Shown: positions 1 through 10,404 of the stretch, one piece after another
Numbering within the stretch: the first letter of the stretch is position 1
How the letters are laid out: every line of letters starts with the position of its first letter
DNA from: Pseudoscleropodium purum
Taxonomy: Eukaryota; Streptophyta; Bryopsida; Hypnales; Brachytheciaceae
Reading direction: 5' to 3'
DNA length: 64,000 nucleotides
Assembly: GCA_963969395.1 (NCBI GenBank)
Contig: OZ017795.1
Span: 11,222,001-11,286,000 of the forward strand
The notes under the pieces: generated by a model
What the model was told of the DNA's origin: nothing
Database searches by the model: none
The model's input: only the letters and a program-made list of their open reading frames with translations
Translations under genes and position numbers: made by a program

Positions 1-255
1 CTGCGAGCTTAGTAATGGATGCTGCAAGTGAGGTCCATGAATACATTAGATATCCGGCGACTTTTGCAGGATCTGCAATCTCTTCAACATCTCCTACTCC
101 CTTCAGTGCATCGTCTTTCAGAACATAGAGCACAATTTGATTCCTCTTTTTGACCTCCTGTCCAAAATTTTCCAAACTCAGATCAGAACAGCCTCGGAAT
201 AAGCAGGAGCAGCGTCCTTCTAGCGCTCGACAATGCAACCTGCACGCTCAACCTC
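1..255 (-). CDS. Edge of an unrecognised gene (partial, runs off the left end)
   Basis: The minus strand is open from about 255 to the window edge (about 85 codons) with no early ATG, so this would be an internal piece of a larger gene. The stretch from 163 to 1 reads as ordinary soluble protein, with segments such as NQIVLYVLKDDALKG, EEIADPAKVAGYL and YSWTSLAASITKLA. A second minus frame above 190 also looks protein-like (EVERAGCIVE, KDAAPAYSEAVLI) but carries stops, so an intron or a frameshift may lie between the two pieces. I do not recognise the family. The evidence is only the amino-acid texture of the open frame. Confidence 0.3.
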
Positions 256-1325
256 TTCGCACTCTTACCAAATCAAAACGTCCAACTGTTCCTCGCAAGT
301 AGTAGCAAATCACAAGGTTGAGTACTGTTCAATTCTCAAGATTTTCAAGTGCTTAATAGCAACACTTAATGATTAAACACGATCAGATGAGCCTCTTCTC
401 TCTTTCTATCGCCGATTTTACGAGAGCTCATGCACTCAACCACTGCGAAGAGTAAAACATAAGATTTCGAAGTGCAATGTCCAGAGATCGCTACTGCGAC
501 ACGCAGAATAGCATTCTGTAACTAAAACTGGACGCTCGCTTTCTGAAAAGCATTTCAACCAGTTTTCAGGCAGTGCTGGACAGCGTTCTAAATTATTATA
601 TTAATCCTGATCTATACGTCAAATTAGGGTTTCATTGTAGAGGTGCAGGGTTTAAGAATTTCAGATCCAGACTCGCGTCCAATCAGCAATTTGGAGCCTG
701 CGAATTCCTAGATTATAATATCCACAGCGATGGAGCTTCAAACATCAGCGAGAAGATTATAAATCAGTCCTCAAAGAGCATTCAATCCCAATTTATGAAA
801 AAGTGAAACTTAGTCAAATTGGGAATACCATTTCTCCATCAAGCGAATTACTGTGTGGGTCCTTTTTTCTGCACCGCATTCACCACAAAACGAAACCCTG
901 AGCTGCAAATTTACCCTCGAGCACCAGAAACACAAGGTGGTAGAAAAATGTCAAACCTGTGGGAAGGAGGACGAAAGAGACTCGTGCTTCGGGAAGATGC
1001 GGCGCTCCAAGCGCGCAAATTCTTCCACCAGAGCCCCGTGGACGGACGACGATGAGGAGCGAGAGAGGAGTCTCACTCGCCACACGGTTTGGCCGGCGTC
1101 CTTGTCCGTGGTCATGGCCATCGCCTCATTCCTTCAGTCCTGCACCTGTCTTCGCTTCGTCAAGAGCTGCGAAACCTTTTCCAGAGTATTTTCGTCGACG
1201 GAACCTGAACGAAGTGTTCTTCGACGAACGAAGTCGTCTCTTCGACGAACGTCTAGCATGGCTCGTTCAACTTTTAAAGGTCTCGTTTAGGAATCTTTCT
1301 ATAATGGTTGTTGCGTTGATTTAAT
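256..1325. other. Leader-like and GC-rich stretch without a convincing gene
   Basis: Around 625 the string 'ttagggtttcattg' resembles plant 5' leaders. From about 840 to 1280 the DNA is much richer in G+C and CpG than its surroundings, and all frames are partly open there. The overlapping plus frames (853-1290 and 959-1324) have basic, Arg/Ser-rich composition and no recognisable motif. Short repeats of 'cttcgacgaacg' occur near 1215-1255. This could be the promoter/CpG-rich start of the minus-strand gene at the left edge or a decayed gene. Confidence 0.3.
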
Positions 1326-2105
1326 TTAGTATTGGACATTTCCAAGCGATGAAATATTCTCTAGTATTGAAAGTTTAACTAAATCTCCTTTCCGTGCCAT
1401 AATTAAAAGTAGATGGTAATTTAGAAGCTTATAATCAATTATAATAACATTTTGAACACTTTTTCATACTTCAAAACATAAAACATCAATTAGTCTTCTT
1501 TCAAATGGAATATTTTTCTACCTTCTTTGAAATATTCTAATGATTTGTTTTAACTCCTACTACCTCTATTTCTAAAAAAGATCTCTATTTCTTTTGAAAA
1601 TTGCAAAAAAAATATGGGTCTTTTTAAAAAATAGGAATACAAATATAAGAATAATCAATTAAATTGACCATGAAGGTATTTCTAGCTTTAAAAGTTAACC
1701 ACTAAAATATAAACGGTTTGGAATAAAACACAAATGTATTCTAAAATATAAGTTTCATAACTTTTTTGAAGTTTGCATTAGTTAAAGAAGACAATGTGAA
1801 GCATAAAGATCAAAGAGTAGAAAGTAATCTTAAGGCTAAAATTTTAAAAATAATTAGGTTGTTGCAAGAAACAGCTACCATTTTTGGCTCAAAGTTACAA
1901 CCTATTTCAATGAGTATTGTGACTTTGGAATAATTTTTCTTAAACAAAATAAAATATGGATAATTTGCAATACTCCCCCTAAATTGAACGAGATAGACAT
2001 CTAATTGGGATCTATTCAAAAATAGTACAGTACTTTTTTTGAATTGAAAAAAATTACTCAACATCTAAAACTATTTTTTTGGTAAATGACTATTTTTTAG
2101 AGATG
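1326..2105. other. AT-rich intergenic DNA
   Basis: Long A and T runs, stops in all frames, no gene seen. A weak Stowaway-like end near 1545-1575 has no clear partner. Confidence 0.6.
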
Positions 2106-2391
2106 GTGAATTTCGTTAAACTGGTGGTATTTCGTTAATTTCGCACTTTTAGCAGTTCAAATTGTATGGTCTGAATTGTTTTTTTGTACTAGAATCTACA
2201 CTAGTGCTAGATTTTTGAAATCTATAAAAATCCTAGATTTTTCAAGTTACTTAGTCTGATATCTATATTAGTCATAGATTTCTGACATCTAAAAGTGACC
2301 TAGATTTTAGCAATGTACATTTGTCCTAGATGTCAAGGTTGAAAATGGCATATGGAATACCGCCATTTTAATAAAATTTGCCATAGAGTAA
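2106..2391. mobile_element. MITE family A, copy 1 (diverged, longest copy)
   Basis: The left end (gaatttcgttaaactggtgg) and the inverted right end (ggaataccgccattttaata) match the ends of the two cleaner copies at 4406-4586 and 10074-10252. The inside shares the 'cctagatttc' and 'tgtcctagat' strings but is longer and more diverged. It is non-coding. It lies upstream of the small-protein gene at 3013. Exact ends and target duplication are not clear. Confidence 0.55.
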
Positions 2392-2454
2392 TTATTTCCA
2401 AATTTTTCCAAATTATAACATAGGTGAATTGAAAATACTAAGTACCTAGATTTA

Positions 2455-2721
2455 CTATTTTTTAAGGTTATTTTCTTGTTGAAGAGTAATAACTCTATAA
2501 AGATGCTCTTTTGTCTTCAGACTCAACGATCTCAGTGTAGTGGAATTTTTCATCATGTAGGTTACTACGTACTGGGGGTTATACGTACTACCTAGCCTAC
2601 TAGCTAGGTAGTGTCTAAGAACATTGACTTGTTCGATAAACCTTCTGTCAGCGCATACAATACGGTAAATATGGAATCCTAAAAGGTCGGCTGCTCTCTC
2701 GTAGGAAATTTCGACTCGCAA
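2455..2721 (-). CDS. Doubtful small open frame divergent from the 3013 gene
   Basis: An 88-codon frame, with no ATG needed for its visible start, faces away from the small-protein gene at 3013. Its first part (VEISYERAADLLGF, then CADRRF) also appears in the second arm of the inverted duplication near 9265-9345 as VEISYERAADFLGF and CADRGF, where the pieces differ by an in-frame three-base loss. The remainder is not shared. It may be a second small exon of the duplicated unit or simply conserved upstream DNA read by chance. No family recognised. Confidence 0.2.
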   Translation of the reverse strand: MRVEISYERAADLLGFHIYRIVCADRRFIEQVNVLRHYLASRLGSTYNPQYVVTYMMKNSTTLRSLSLKTKEHLYRVITLQQENNLKK

Positions 2722-3440
2722 TTGCGAGGACTTGGGAGACTGTCTGATTTTGCAGACCCACCGACATACCCACCGACATAACCGCTTTCTTTCTTTTCTT
2801 CCGCGGTGCGCACTCCAGGGAGGGCTTCCGGTCGAACTTGAAATCTTATATATGAACTAGCTCCCAAAGTGTTCTCTTAATTGCTCGCTCTTGTCCCGTC
2901 TTTTGTATACCCAATCTGACCAGCTGCAGTCATCCAATCCTACTTACGACAGTGAATATTGAGGGTCGTCGATCAGTAGTCTGTCAATCGATCTGCTTTC
3001 GATTTAGTCGTCATGGTGAACACGAAGGTGAAGACCGCGATCCTGAACCGCACCCAGCAAGAGTTGGTCCTTGGAGTTGGAAACAGTAGCTGTTTTGCCA
3101 AACTGGCCACAATTGCGGACGGCTCTGAGTACAACCTCGAGATCGACATCCACTGGACGTACCAGGAGTTTTCCTTGGAGCCTGCAACTGCTGGTCATGT
3201 GCTGCAGAAGATGATTTTCACTTCGGACGACTGTTGTGATTTCGAGCACATGAAAGTGACGATCTCCGAAGGTAAGTTGCAACTCGAGAAAGTTGCTCGG
3301 GGTCAAGTCAAGAACGACGTCGTCGATCCTCCTCATCCGGCCACGCCGGTGGTCCTTAAGCAGAGGTCGTACTTCACCTGGCTCCCGACATGGCCCAAGT
3401 TGCAGTGGAAGTTCTGGAGCTACGGTAGAAACCCAAAGAG
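2640..3440 (+). repeat. Inverted segmental duplication, left arm
   Basis: This arm matches the reverse complement of about 8640-9350. Shared landmarks in the same order are the 'tcggctgctctctcgtag' block, the TATA box, the 'taattgctcgctcttg' block, the leader 'gtcgtcgatcagtagtctg' just before the ATG, and the small-protein gene itself. So promoter, leader and coding region were copied together. Confidence 0.75.
2845..2854 (+). promoter_or_regulatory. TATA box of the 3013 small-protein gene
   Basis: cttatatatg sits 168 bases before the ATG, and the same motif is kept at the same place in the inverted copy (9148-9158). Conservation between the two copies is the main support. Confidence 0.5.
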
Positions 3441-3444
3441 TTAG
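3013..3444 (+). CDS. Small protein of the WTYQEF/SDDCCD family, paralogue 1
   Basis: Intronless 143-aa protein beginning MVNTKVKTAILNRT. Family marks, judged from the four copies here, are NxTxQ near residue 15, VGNxxCF near 28, WTYQEF with a following LE near 55, SDDCCDFE near 80, a basic middle, and a Trp-rich C-terminal tail (KLQWKFW). No signal peptide or membrane segment is visible, so it is probably cytosolic. The fold is likely beta-rich (inference). I recall similar uncharacterised proteins from bryophytes and lycophytes, possibly Pfam DUF7748, but could not check this. The start is supported by the conserved leader and start in the inverted copy at 8638-8958. Function unknown. Confidence 0.8.
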   Translation: MVNTKVKTAILNRTQQELVLGVGNSSCFAKLATIADGSEYNLEIDIHWTYQEFSLEPATAGHVLQKMIFTSDDCCDFEHMKVTISEGKLQLEKVARGQVKNDVVDPPHPATPVVLKQRSYFTWLPTWPKLQWKFWSYGRNPKS

Positions 3445-4405
3445 GTTTAAGGTAGCTAGGTATGCATAGAGCTCTATGTGTGCTTACGACGTAGTACCCA
3501 AAGAGTGGATTAATCACCACTTACGAATTGAAGTTAGTGAATTCATTGCAATTGGTTTCTAATTAAATTAGTGGCCACTTGTTTGAGGACAAAGACCTCG
3601 AGTATATGACACTGTTCCATCTGATTAATCAAATTCTTGCTTTCAGCCTCAGTTACTTCAGTTCTGTATTGGAAAAGTTTGTTTCGATTCAGCAATTTTT
3701 CAACGACATATTGGTGACTCTTGGTACATATGTACGGATGTACCTCGAGTTCCATCAAAATATGTCTCTCTACGTACTGTATACTGACTCTGTGTTTCGA
3801 CAAGATCAGAGTAGACTGAGACGAAGAGCTATATGCATGCACGCTCTCTTTGTGTCAACAAGCGGCAGTGCCGCCAGTGCGTCATAATTGAATCACATCA
3901 TTGATGTTAACGTGACTGTTGAAGAGTAATCCCTAACTTGTTATATACTCAGATGAGTGCGGTTTGCAATTGGTAACCTTCAGTTTGACGGTTACGCCAT
4001 GCTTTTGATATCAGGGCATATCTTGTACGTGTGCACCCCACTGAAATACTATGCACGTCACTCTTTGTTTGATAGCCAAGTGAGATATATCATTCGGGAG
4101 ATAATGTATAAATTAAACTATCTCTTGGAGTTCCACATCTTGAAATAGCTCCTTGACAACCGGAATTCGAAAGTAATCCCGCAAGTCCTGCAATGGTCGA
4201 TGAAAATCTGCCTGATTATAAGTGGTGAAGATTCAACCCTTACTCCTTATTAGCTGTTGAAATCGTCAGTTACATTATATTGGAGAGGTTCTAGGCTCCA
4301 ATTGTGACCTTAATCTACGCAATACTCTAAAAACTAGGGCTGATATAGCTTGAATGACATTTCAGACCACGCGCAACCACTGAAACTGTCAAAGTAGTGG
4401 AGTTA
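3445..4405. other. Intergenic DNA after paralogue 1
   Basis: Two overlapping frames near 3543-3887 on opposite strands have no recognisable features. They are probably 3' flanking sequence. No other gene seen. Confidence 0.5.
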
Positions 4406-4586
4406 ACAGATATTTCGTTAAAATGGCGCCATTTTTCCGCCATTTTTCCATTAATTTTCCACGACTGGTATACATTTCAGACCCTGAAACCCAGAAATCT
4501 AGGACAGGTATACAGTTAACACCGCACGTTCTAAACTTAGAAGTGCCAAGATTGTGTGGAATACTGCCATTTTAATAAAATATCCA
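4406..4586. mobile_element. MITE family A, copy 2 (181 bp)
   Basis: The ends are imperfect inverted repeats of about 22 bp: left acagatatttcgttaaaatg, right as the complement of gccattttaataaaatatcc. TTA flanks both sides (4403-4405 and 4587-4589), which fits the 3-bp target duplication of PIF/Harbinger-type MITEs. Its inside is nearly the reverse complement of copy 3 at 10074-10252. Non-coding. Confidence 0.7.
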
Positions 4587-5075
4587 TTAGTTCCGAAATT
4601 GACGTTATTAATAAATAATATTAATTCCAAAGCAACAAAATACTTTGTTTTTTTTCATTAGTAGATCATCATTGTTATCAAGCACACATTAAATCTTCTA
4701 CATTCCTATGCAAAAATGCTTGAATGTATGATCATTTTAGGGTAATTGCAAAAACACTTCTATTACTTTCTGTCACACTCTACATATTGATTTATTTTTT
4801 GGCCAAAACTTTTGCGTTATGGTGGCAAAAGATTCAAGATTTGTAGGACATAGGTAAGTCTTCATGACTATTATTCACCATTGGTTTGTTTATTTTTTTC
4901 ATTTTTCAAAAATATTGCACTATCCAAAAATAGACCCCATTTTTTTGTCACACTTGCAATTTGGAGGATTTTAGTACTATTTAGTATTTTTTAAATGCAT
5001 TTGGAGTTGAAATTTGGAGGGGATGGTCCTTTACTAGACTTGTAGCTATTGCTCAAAAATAAATTCTAAAAATAG
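4587..5075. other. AT-rich intergenic DNA
   Basis: Homopolymer-rich, with stops in all frames. Nothing recognised before the palindrome that follows. Confidence 0.6.
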
Positions 5076-5165
5076 TCATGGTTGTCACATTGGATAGATT
5101 ACTATTCATTTCACGTCCTATAGGATGTGAAATGAATAGTAATCTGTCCAATGTGACAACCATGA
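5076..5165. repeat. 90-bp near-perfect palindrome
   Basis: Two 45-bp arms (5076-5120 and 5121-5165) meet with no spacer at 'tccta|tagga'. Only two positions fail to pair in DNA (5095/5146 and 5115/5126), and both are T-G or G-T, so a plus-strand RNA would fold into an uninterrupted 45-bp hairpin. No gene overlaps it. It may be a foldback element, a small-RNA precursor or a recent inverted duplication. Confidence 0.95.
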
Positions 5166-6152
5166 AAATAGTTAATGGTACATTGTATAGAAGTCTTCAA
5201 AGTGATTTTCTTTTTACTTGCATTAATTTTGAATCATGTAAATATTATTTTGGTGGTTCATTTGGTAAATGATCATCTCCATAGAGACACAAAGTTGTTG
5301 CAAATAAGTAGTTTTTATTTTCTTTTTAAATTTTTTTCCTATTTTTTACAAATTAATACATTGAAGTATGTATTTTCTTGAGATTTAGCATTTTTTATTT
5401 TTTTTGAGTTCTCCTACTTAAAATTTTCTTAGATGCTTTATCTTCTTTGGATATGATCTTCTTATAGGTGTAAGTTATACATTGGTCATATTTTTTAATT
5501 AAATTTTTTTTTCTAACTATAAAGTTTCCCAAAGAAAAGATATACAAGTATTGTGAAAACGTAACAAAATTAACAAGTGTTTTTTAAAAACACCCTTTAG
5601 TGCACATTAATACAAGACTCAAGAAAGATCATATCAATAAATATGGACTCAAGGGCAAGACGTCCATGTCACAAATTGAAAGTACAAGTGCATTTTGACA
5701 TTATAATGCATATTCATGTACTTCGATTTGGTGCACTGAAAGTGCAAATTTCAAATGCACTTGAAGTCACAATCAGCTATAGTACCCAAATTGTGTCATT
5801 GACATTGAGGTGCATAAAGTTTCAAAATTAGGACAGGCACAGATCTGAGGTTAAAATTTTTCGCATTTAGTTTAACCATTAGGTGTGATCTTACACGTCT
5901 TAATTTTGATCCAAATGAACTCAGCCAATACATAAAAACCGGTCAATCTTATGGATAAACAAATTAAACTAATAATGCACAGTTGGACACAGCTACAAAT
6001 TACAAATCTATACAAGGGTACCAGTCAATTCCTATGAATCTTGAGGTTGTAGGATACAATGCTAATTTATACAGTCACTTGAATCAAAAAAGTCCTACAC
6101 GGAAGCTTTGGTTCATCAGAGCAATCACAATGAACGCAGCATCTAAGAACGT
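5166..6152. other. AT-rich intergenic DNA
   Basis: Short chance frames only (for example 5643-5831). No motif or gene seen. Confidence 0.5.
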
Positions 6153-6304
6153 CAATTCCTTAAATTGGAGGCATTCCAGAACTTCGGTACTCTCAGGATG
6201 CCCGGCCTGAAACGTAAATCTAAACCTTTCCTACTTTAGAGAGCTTTGTGTACGGTAGCTTTATATCACATTTTTTGGTGCCGGAATGGTGCCAATTTAA
6301 CAGC
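6153..6304. mobile_element. MITE family B, copy 1
   Basis: The left end (ttccttaaattggaggcatt) and right end (ggaatggtgccaatttaac) are inverted versions of each other. The inside carries the family B block 'tatcacattttttgg'. It is one of four copies in the window (also 6457, 12650 and 31501). Confidence 0.55.
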
Positions 6305-6456
6305 TTAACCCTCTCTATCTAGCTCAACCGAAGAACTTCAATCACTCATCTGATGGACTGTCACATTACCACTACGTGAAGAAAAAGTAAGTATTATAAG
6401 TAATCTAAGTAGCTGCACTTATAGTACTATTAATGTTATAAGTAATCTGAAACATC

Positions 6457-6606
6457 GGTTTCGACAAATTGTCAGAATCCCACGAACTTTGGCCCTTCCC
6501 AGGTGCGCCGTTTGAAACGAAAACCTTCACCAGTCCAGGCTACTAGAGCTTGAGCAGATGAATGTCACAATTTTGGGGGCCAACAATGGCTCCAATTCAA
6601 CGAAGT
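6457..6606. mobile_element. MITE family B, copy 2
   Basis: The left end ggtttcgacaaattgtcaga and right end ggctccaattcaacgaag form degenerate inverted repeats. The internal block 'atgaatgtcacaattttggg' is nearly the same as in the copies at 12650 and 31501. Non-coding. Confidence 0.55.
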
Positions 6607-6914
6607 GGATGAATCATTTTTTCAATTGTTCACATGGATTCACTACGTACGACAGAAAGCAGCGGTTGCAACACATCATTAATCATTTGCAATGGCACTT
6701 TGCATTAAGCTCATAGTCTACTGTAAACCACTGCAAAAGTGATGCAAATTTGAATCAAAAGTCTTGGGCATGGAACCAATAATGCTTATCTATGCCTACC
6801 TGTACATAACCTGTTGCAAAAAGCACTCCAATCTCTAATAGTTGTAATTACATTGCGCATTCAGGTTGTACTAAACCGGCCATTGCCACCTCAGTTTTCA
6901 GCACTAGTTAATTT

Positions 6915-7022
6915 CTGATTCCCCCCAAATTTCCATTTGAATATGGTCTCCTTCAGGAGCAGGCCGGCGGGGCAGCATCATCTGCTTCTTCACTGCCACC
7001 AAACGGGGCAGCTGGCGAACAA
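6915..7022 (-). pseudogene. 3' fragment of a small-protein family gene
   Basis: About 100 bp match the end of the genes at 10405 and 12822. Read on the minus strand it gives APFGGSEEADDAAP followed by a stop, corresponding to QAFGG(R/G)EE(A/V)EDAAAQTP of the intact copies, and the downstream 'atggtctccttc' block is also kept. The WTYQEF and SDDCCD core is absent. It is a truncated relic of a fifth family member of the 10405/12822 subtype. Confidence 0.65.
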
Positions 7023-8470
7023 CGATCGAGCATTGTGTAGCTTGCACTTGCCATCAAGCAGTACTTTGACACTAGCTAGAGAAATCCAGGATATGAAATT
7101 CCAGAGTAAGTTGCACTATCATAGTGGAGTTAATTGACTTTTGGCAATTGCTGCTGTATGGTGCTCTAAAAGACGTCACTAATTGGCAATCAAATAATGT
7201 AACCTGAGGGATTAATTTCAGTGTTTCTCATACATTATCTTCCATGGAAATCTGACAAAAAGTAGACATTTCAAACTGGCCATGATTGTTTCAATTGATC
7301 AGTCAGTATGAAATACTGTAAATCAAGTCATGGTCATATTCAATGAACAGCATTCTTCAGAGTGCCAAACATGTGACATTCAAGTGGCTGCACAAAACTC
7401 TCAAACCCGGGACTGAATATAGAATTACAAGGTTTGCCCTAGTGAAGTATTGGAGAACTAATATGTTAACGCACGGTAATGAGTTACATTATGCATTGAG
7501 CTTAAGTGGGCACTAATAGCATAATCCTACATCCAAGCACATAGTCTTGTGATATTACTTCATATATACAGATCGTCCTAATATTCTCCTTCCAATGTGT
7601 CGATCGTCAGATGAGGCGAGGCCAATCTCGTCCACAAAATTTACAAGGGATGGTCTGGCATTTGTGATCCGGGTCAGAGTCCGCAACAGCCGTAAATCTT
7701 GTTGCTCTTCGACTCGAATGATAGGTCTTGTCCGACCTTACTGACTCGTGGCCTGCAAAAACTTTGCCTGTATTAACTCCTGACATTTCACAATGGCAAT
7801 AGTGAATCGCAAATCATAAACAATTAAAACTCGAGTTCGAAGCGTGGGGTAGTTTCGATCGAAACACATGAATTAGTTCAATGTTTTTTAGAAATCTTTG
7901 AATGTTTTTTGCTCAAGGTGAGAAGAGAGCACTAAGATTTTTATCATAAAAACAGATGTAGCGAATCGCTACAGTACTGTGCTCTAAACATACGGTTGAC
8001 ACACAAAAGTCGGCACGGCAGGTTGTTATTTCACTCAAGGCTAGCTAGTAAGAGCCAGAAAAGACGCCCGGAATCCCCGGCGAGGCGACTGAAGTCTTTT
8101 CTTTATATGGATCGAAAATCAAACTTGATAATTGAAATTACACAATCTTAGCTAGATGTTTTTCAAAGTTGAACTTGATAGGGTGATAGATTACAAAAAG
8201 AGCGTCAATGATCTGCAATTTGAAAAAAGACAAATTTTAGGTTAAAATTTCAAACGGATCAATCAAGGGAAGGTATGGAAAGAACACGGTGTGTGTACAT
8301 CAACCTTCGATATGCCTGATTAAAATCTCAAATAATTTTAATTGTTGAGTGCCCGATTTGGGGAAGGTTTGAAATATTAATTCTTGATATTTTTTACTGT
8401 TTAACTGTTCTTAATTTTTTCTTGATTATTAATTTACTCTTATTTGTTCTTAATTTATTCCTTGTTTACT
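7023..8470. other. Intergenic DNA between the small-protein genes
   Basis: No gene seen. Near 8489-8533 a block containing 'cttacaaattgagatatcat' occurs twice in tandem. Confidence 0.5.
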
Positions 8471-8614
8471 CACTACTAAAATGCTCAATGTTGCTTACAA
8501 ATTGAGATATCATGCTTACAAATTGAGATATCATTCCAAAGTTGACATGCAAAGTTTTAGAATATGTTTTGCTTACAAACGTTGCCGGCCTAAACCCTCC
8601 ATTTTCTAGTAGTG
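8471..8614. mobile_element. CACTA-type MITE (144 bp) with target duplication
   Basis: The left end reads CACTACTAAAATG and the complement of the right end reads CACTACTAGAAAATGG, the classic CACTA termini. The 3-bp sequence ACT stands directly outside both ends (468-470 and 615-617 of 8 kb), the expected CACTA target duplication. Non-coding, so non-autonomous. Its edge is 23 bp from the stop codon of the shortened paralogue at 8638. Confidence 0.8.
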
Positions 8615-8637
8615 ACTTTGGGTTATTCCGAAGCTAG

Positions 8638-8958
8638 CTACTGGATAGGTGACTTCGTATGCTGGCCTATAGCAACAATTTCCAGGCGTAACTTACCTCC
8701 AGGCGTCACTTTCATGCGTTCGAAATCACAGCAGTCGTCTGAACTGAGAATGATCTTCTGCAGCACATCAGCATTTGTAGGCTCCAAACGAAACTCCTGG
8801 TACGTCCAGTTGATGTCGATCTCGAGGTTGTGAACAGACCTGTCCGCAATTATGGCCAGTTTGGCCACTTTGGCGAAACAGCTATGGTTCCCAACTCGAA
8901 GGACCAACTCTTGCTGGGTGCGGTTCACGATCGTGGTCTTCACCTTCGTGTTCACCAT
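8638..8958 (-). CDS. Small protein of the WTYQEF/SDDCCD family, paralogue 2 (short)
   Basis: A 106-aa protein, clearly the sister of the 3013 product: same start (MVNTKVKT), NRTQQELVL, VGNxSCFAK, WTYQEF and SSDDCCDFERMKV. It lacks the Trp-rich C-terminal tail of the other three copies and ends in an unrelated short tail soon after the conserved core. The CACTA-type MITE lies just past the stop, so loss of the original 3' end by transposon-linked rearrangement is plausible. Promoter and leader are shared with paralogue 1. The core is intact, so it may still work. Function unknown. Confidence 0.75.
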   Translation of the reverse strand: MVNTKVKTTIVNRTQQELVLRVGNHSCFAKVAKLAIIADRSVHNLEIDINWTYQEFRLEPTNADVLQKIILSSDDCCDFERMKVTPGGKLRLEIVAIGQHTKSPIQ

Positions 8959-9350
8959 GACGACAAAATCGAAAGCAGATCGATTGACAGACTACTGATC
9001 GACGACCCTAAATATCCACTGTCGTGGAATCGGATGACTGCAGCTGACTAGATTGGGTAAACAAGAGCCGGGGCAAGAGCGAGCAATTAAGGGAACACTC
9101 ACAATGACATGCACTTTTGGAGTTCGTTATATATCGTCTAAGCTTACCATATATAAGGTTTCAAGTTCGACCTTAATTGAGTCCTCCCTGGAGTGCGTGC
9201 CGCTGAAGAGAAGGCGGTTATGTCGGCGGATGACTGCGGGTCTGCAACTTCACTCTGCAAGTGCAAGTTGAAATTTCCTACGAGAGAGCAGCCGACTTTT
9301 TAGGATTCTACTTTTATCGTATTTGTGCAGACAGAGGGTTTAGTACATAT
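8640..9350 (-). repeat. Inverted segmental duplication, right arm
   Basis: Reverse-complement partner of 2640-3440, including TATA box, leader and gene. Similarity fades above about 9350, just past the CADRGF-coding stretch. Confidence 0.75.
9148..9158 (-). promoter_or_regulatory. TATA box of the 8638 small-protein gene
   Basis: ccttatatatgg on the minus strand, at the same place relative to the start as the box at 2845-2854 for the sister gene. Confidence 0.5.
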
Positions 9351-9769
9351 ATGTCGATCACGGGAGGTCGTGACTTTGCTGAACTAAATCGATTACTTAG
9401 AGCCAAGAATTTAGTCAAAGATTTATGAGTGTAAGACTCTAGCTAAATAACTCCGCATCATGTACAGAGTTGGTTTCAACAACTGGAACTCAACGCCGAC
9501 GTCATTAGTTGGTTTAGTGTTATTTTGGCGGTGCAAGCCTACCAGGAGCACAGACAGTGTGGACTGCATAGAAATCTAGTAACATTGAACCTTAATTCTG
9601 CTGACAGTTATTTTGGCAAATTCAGTGTCCCAAATTGTGAATTTGTGATCACTCAGAATTGAGAATTCAAAAGGACCGGTGCTGAGGTGCAATCAATTTT
9701 GATCTGATATATAAACCAATAAAATTTCACAATTTATGTTGTCCTCTTCTCAGACAGCCCTTTGTTTGA
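9351..9769. other. Intergenic DNA
   Basis: No gene or repeat recognised. Confidence 0.5.
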
Positions 9770-10073
9770 ATTAGGATGATTAAACAAGATTGATTTGAAC
9801 ATTGTTTGTGCAGAGTTAGTAACGAGAAAGTACAAAAGGCAATTTCAATTAAACTGGCAAATTTCCTATCAATTCCTATGAATGTAAAGCTCAAACTGCA
9901 GCGCCTTTTCTTTTGAATACTACGATTGGTATGGACATAAGTAGAGTACAAATGTACGATTGTGCAAATCTTTGCCATTGAAACTGAAAATTAAAAATTA
10001 AAAATTTAAGGGAATTAAATTTCCTTAGAAGAACTCCTTCCATTATGGTATTAACGTTAGTAACATCCCTTCA

Positions 10074-10252
10074 ACGGATATTTCATTAAAATGGCGGTAT
10101 TCCACAAACTTGGCACTTTAGGTTCAGAACGTGCGGTCTAAACTGTATATCTGTCCTAGATTTCAGGGTTTTAGGGTCTGAAATCTATACCGGTCTTAGA
10201 AAATCAATGGAAAAATGGAGGAAAAATGGCGCCATTTTAACGAAATATCTGT
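10074..10252. mobile_element. MITE family A, copy 3
   Basis: The left end acggatatttcattaaaatg and the complement of the right end acagatatttcgttaaaatg form a good inverted repeat. It is almost the same length as copy 2 at 4406-4586 and largely its reverse complement. Direct repeats at the flanks are not exact (TCA and TCT). It sits about 150 bp past the stop of the gene at 10405. Confidence 0.7.
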
Positions 10253-10404
10253 TCTTGACCCTTGCCACTCCAAGAAAGTGGCTAGGGATTGTTATTTCCA
10301 TGAAGAAGCTCTATGCACTTTCACAAGTGCTTCTAGTCGGTTTCATCATGGAAGTACTGCGTTCCAATCTACACCATTGCTCACTCATTGTTCTACCATC
10401 GATG

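Noticed and set aside
853..1324. Overlapping plus frames of 121 and 145 codons
   Set aside because: Several frames are open at once in a GC-rich patch, composition is low-information, and no motif is seen.
1540..1640. Possible old Stowaway MITE (ctacctctatttctaaaaa)
   Set aside because: No convincing inverted partner or TA flanks.
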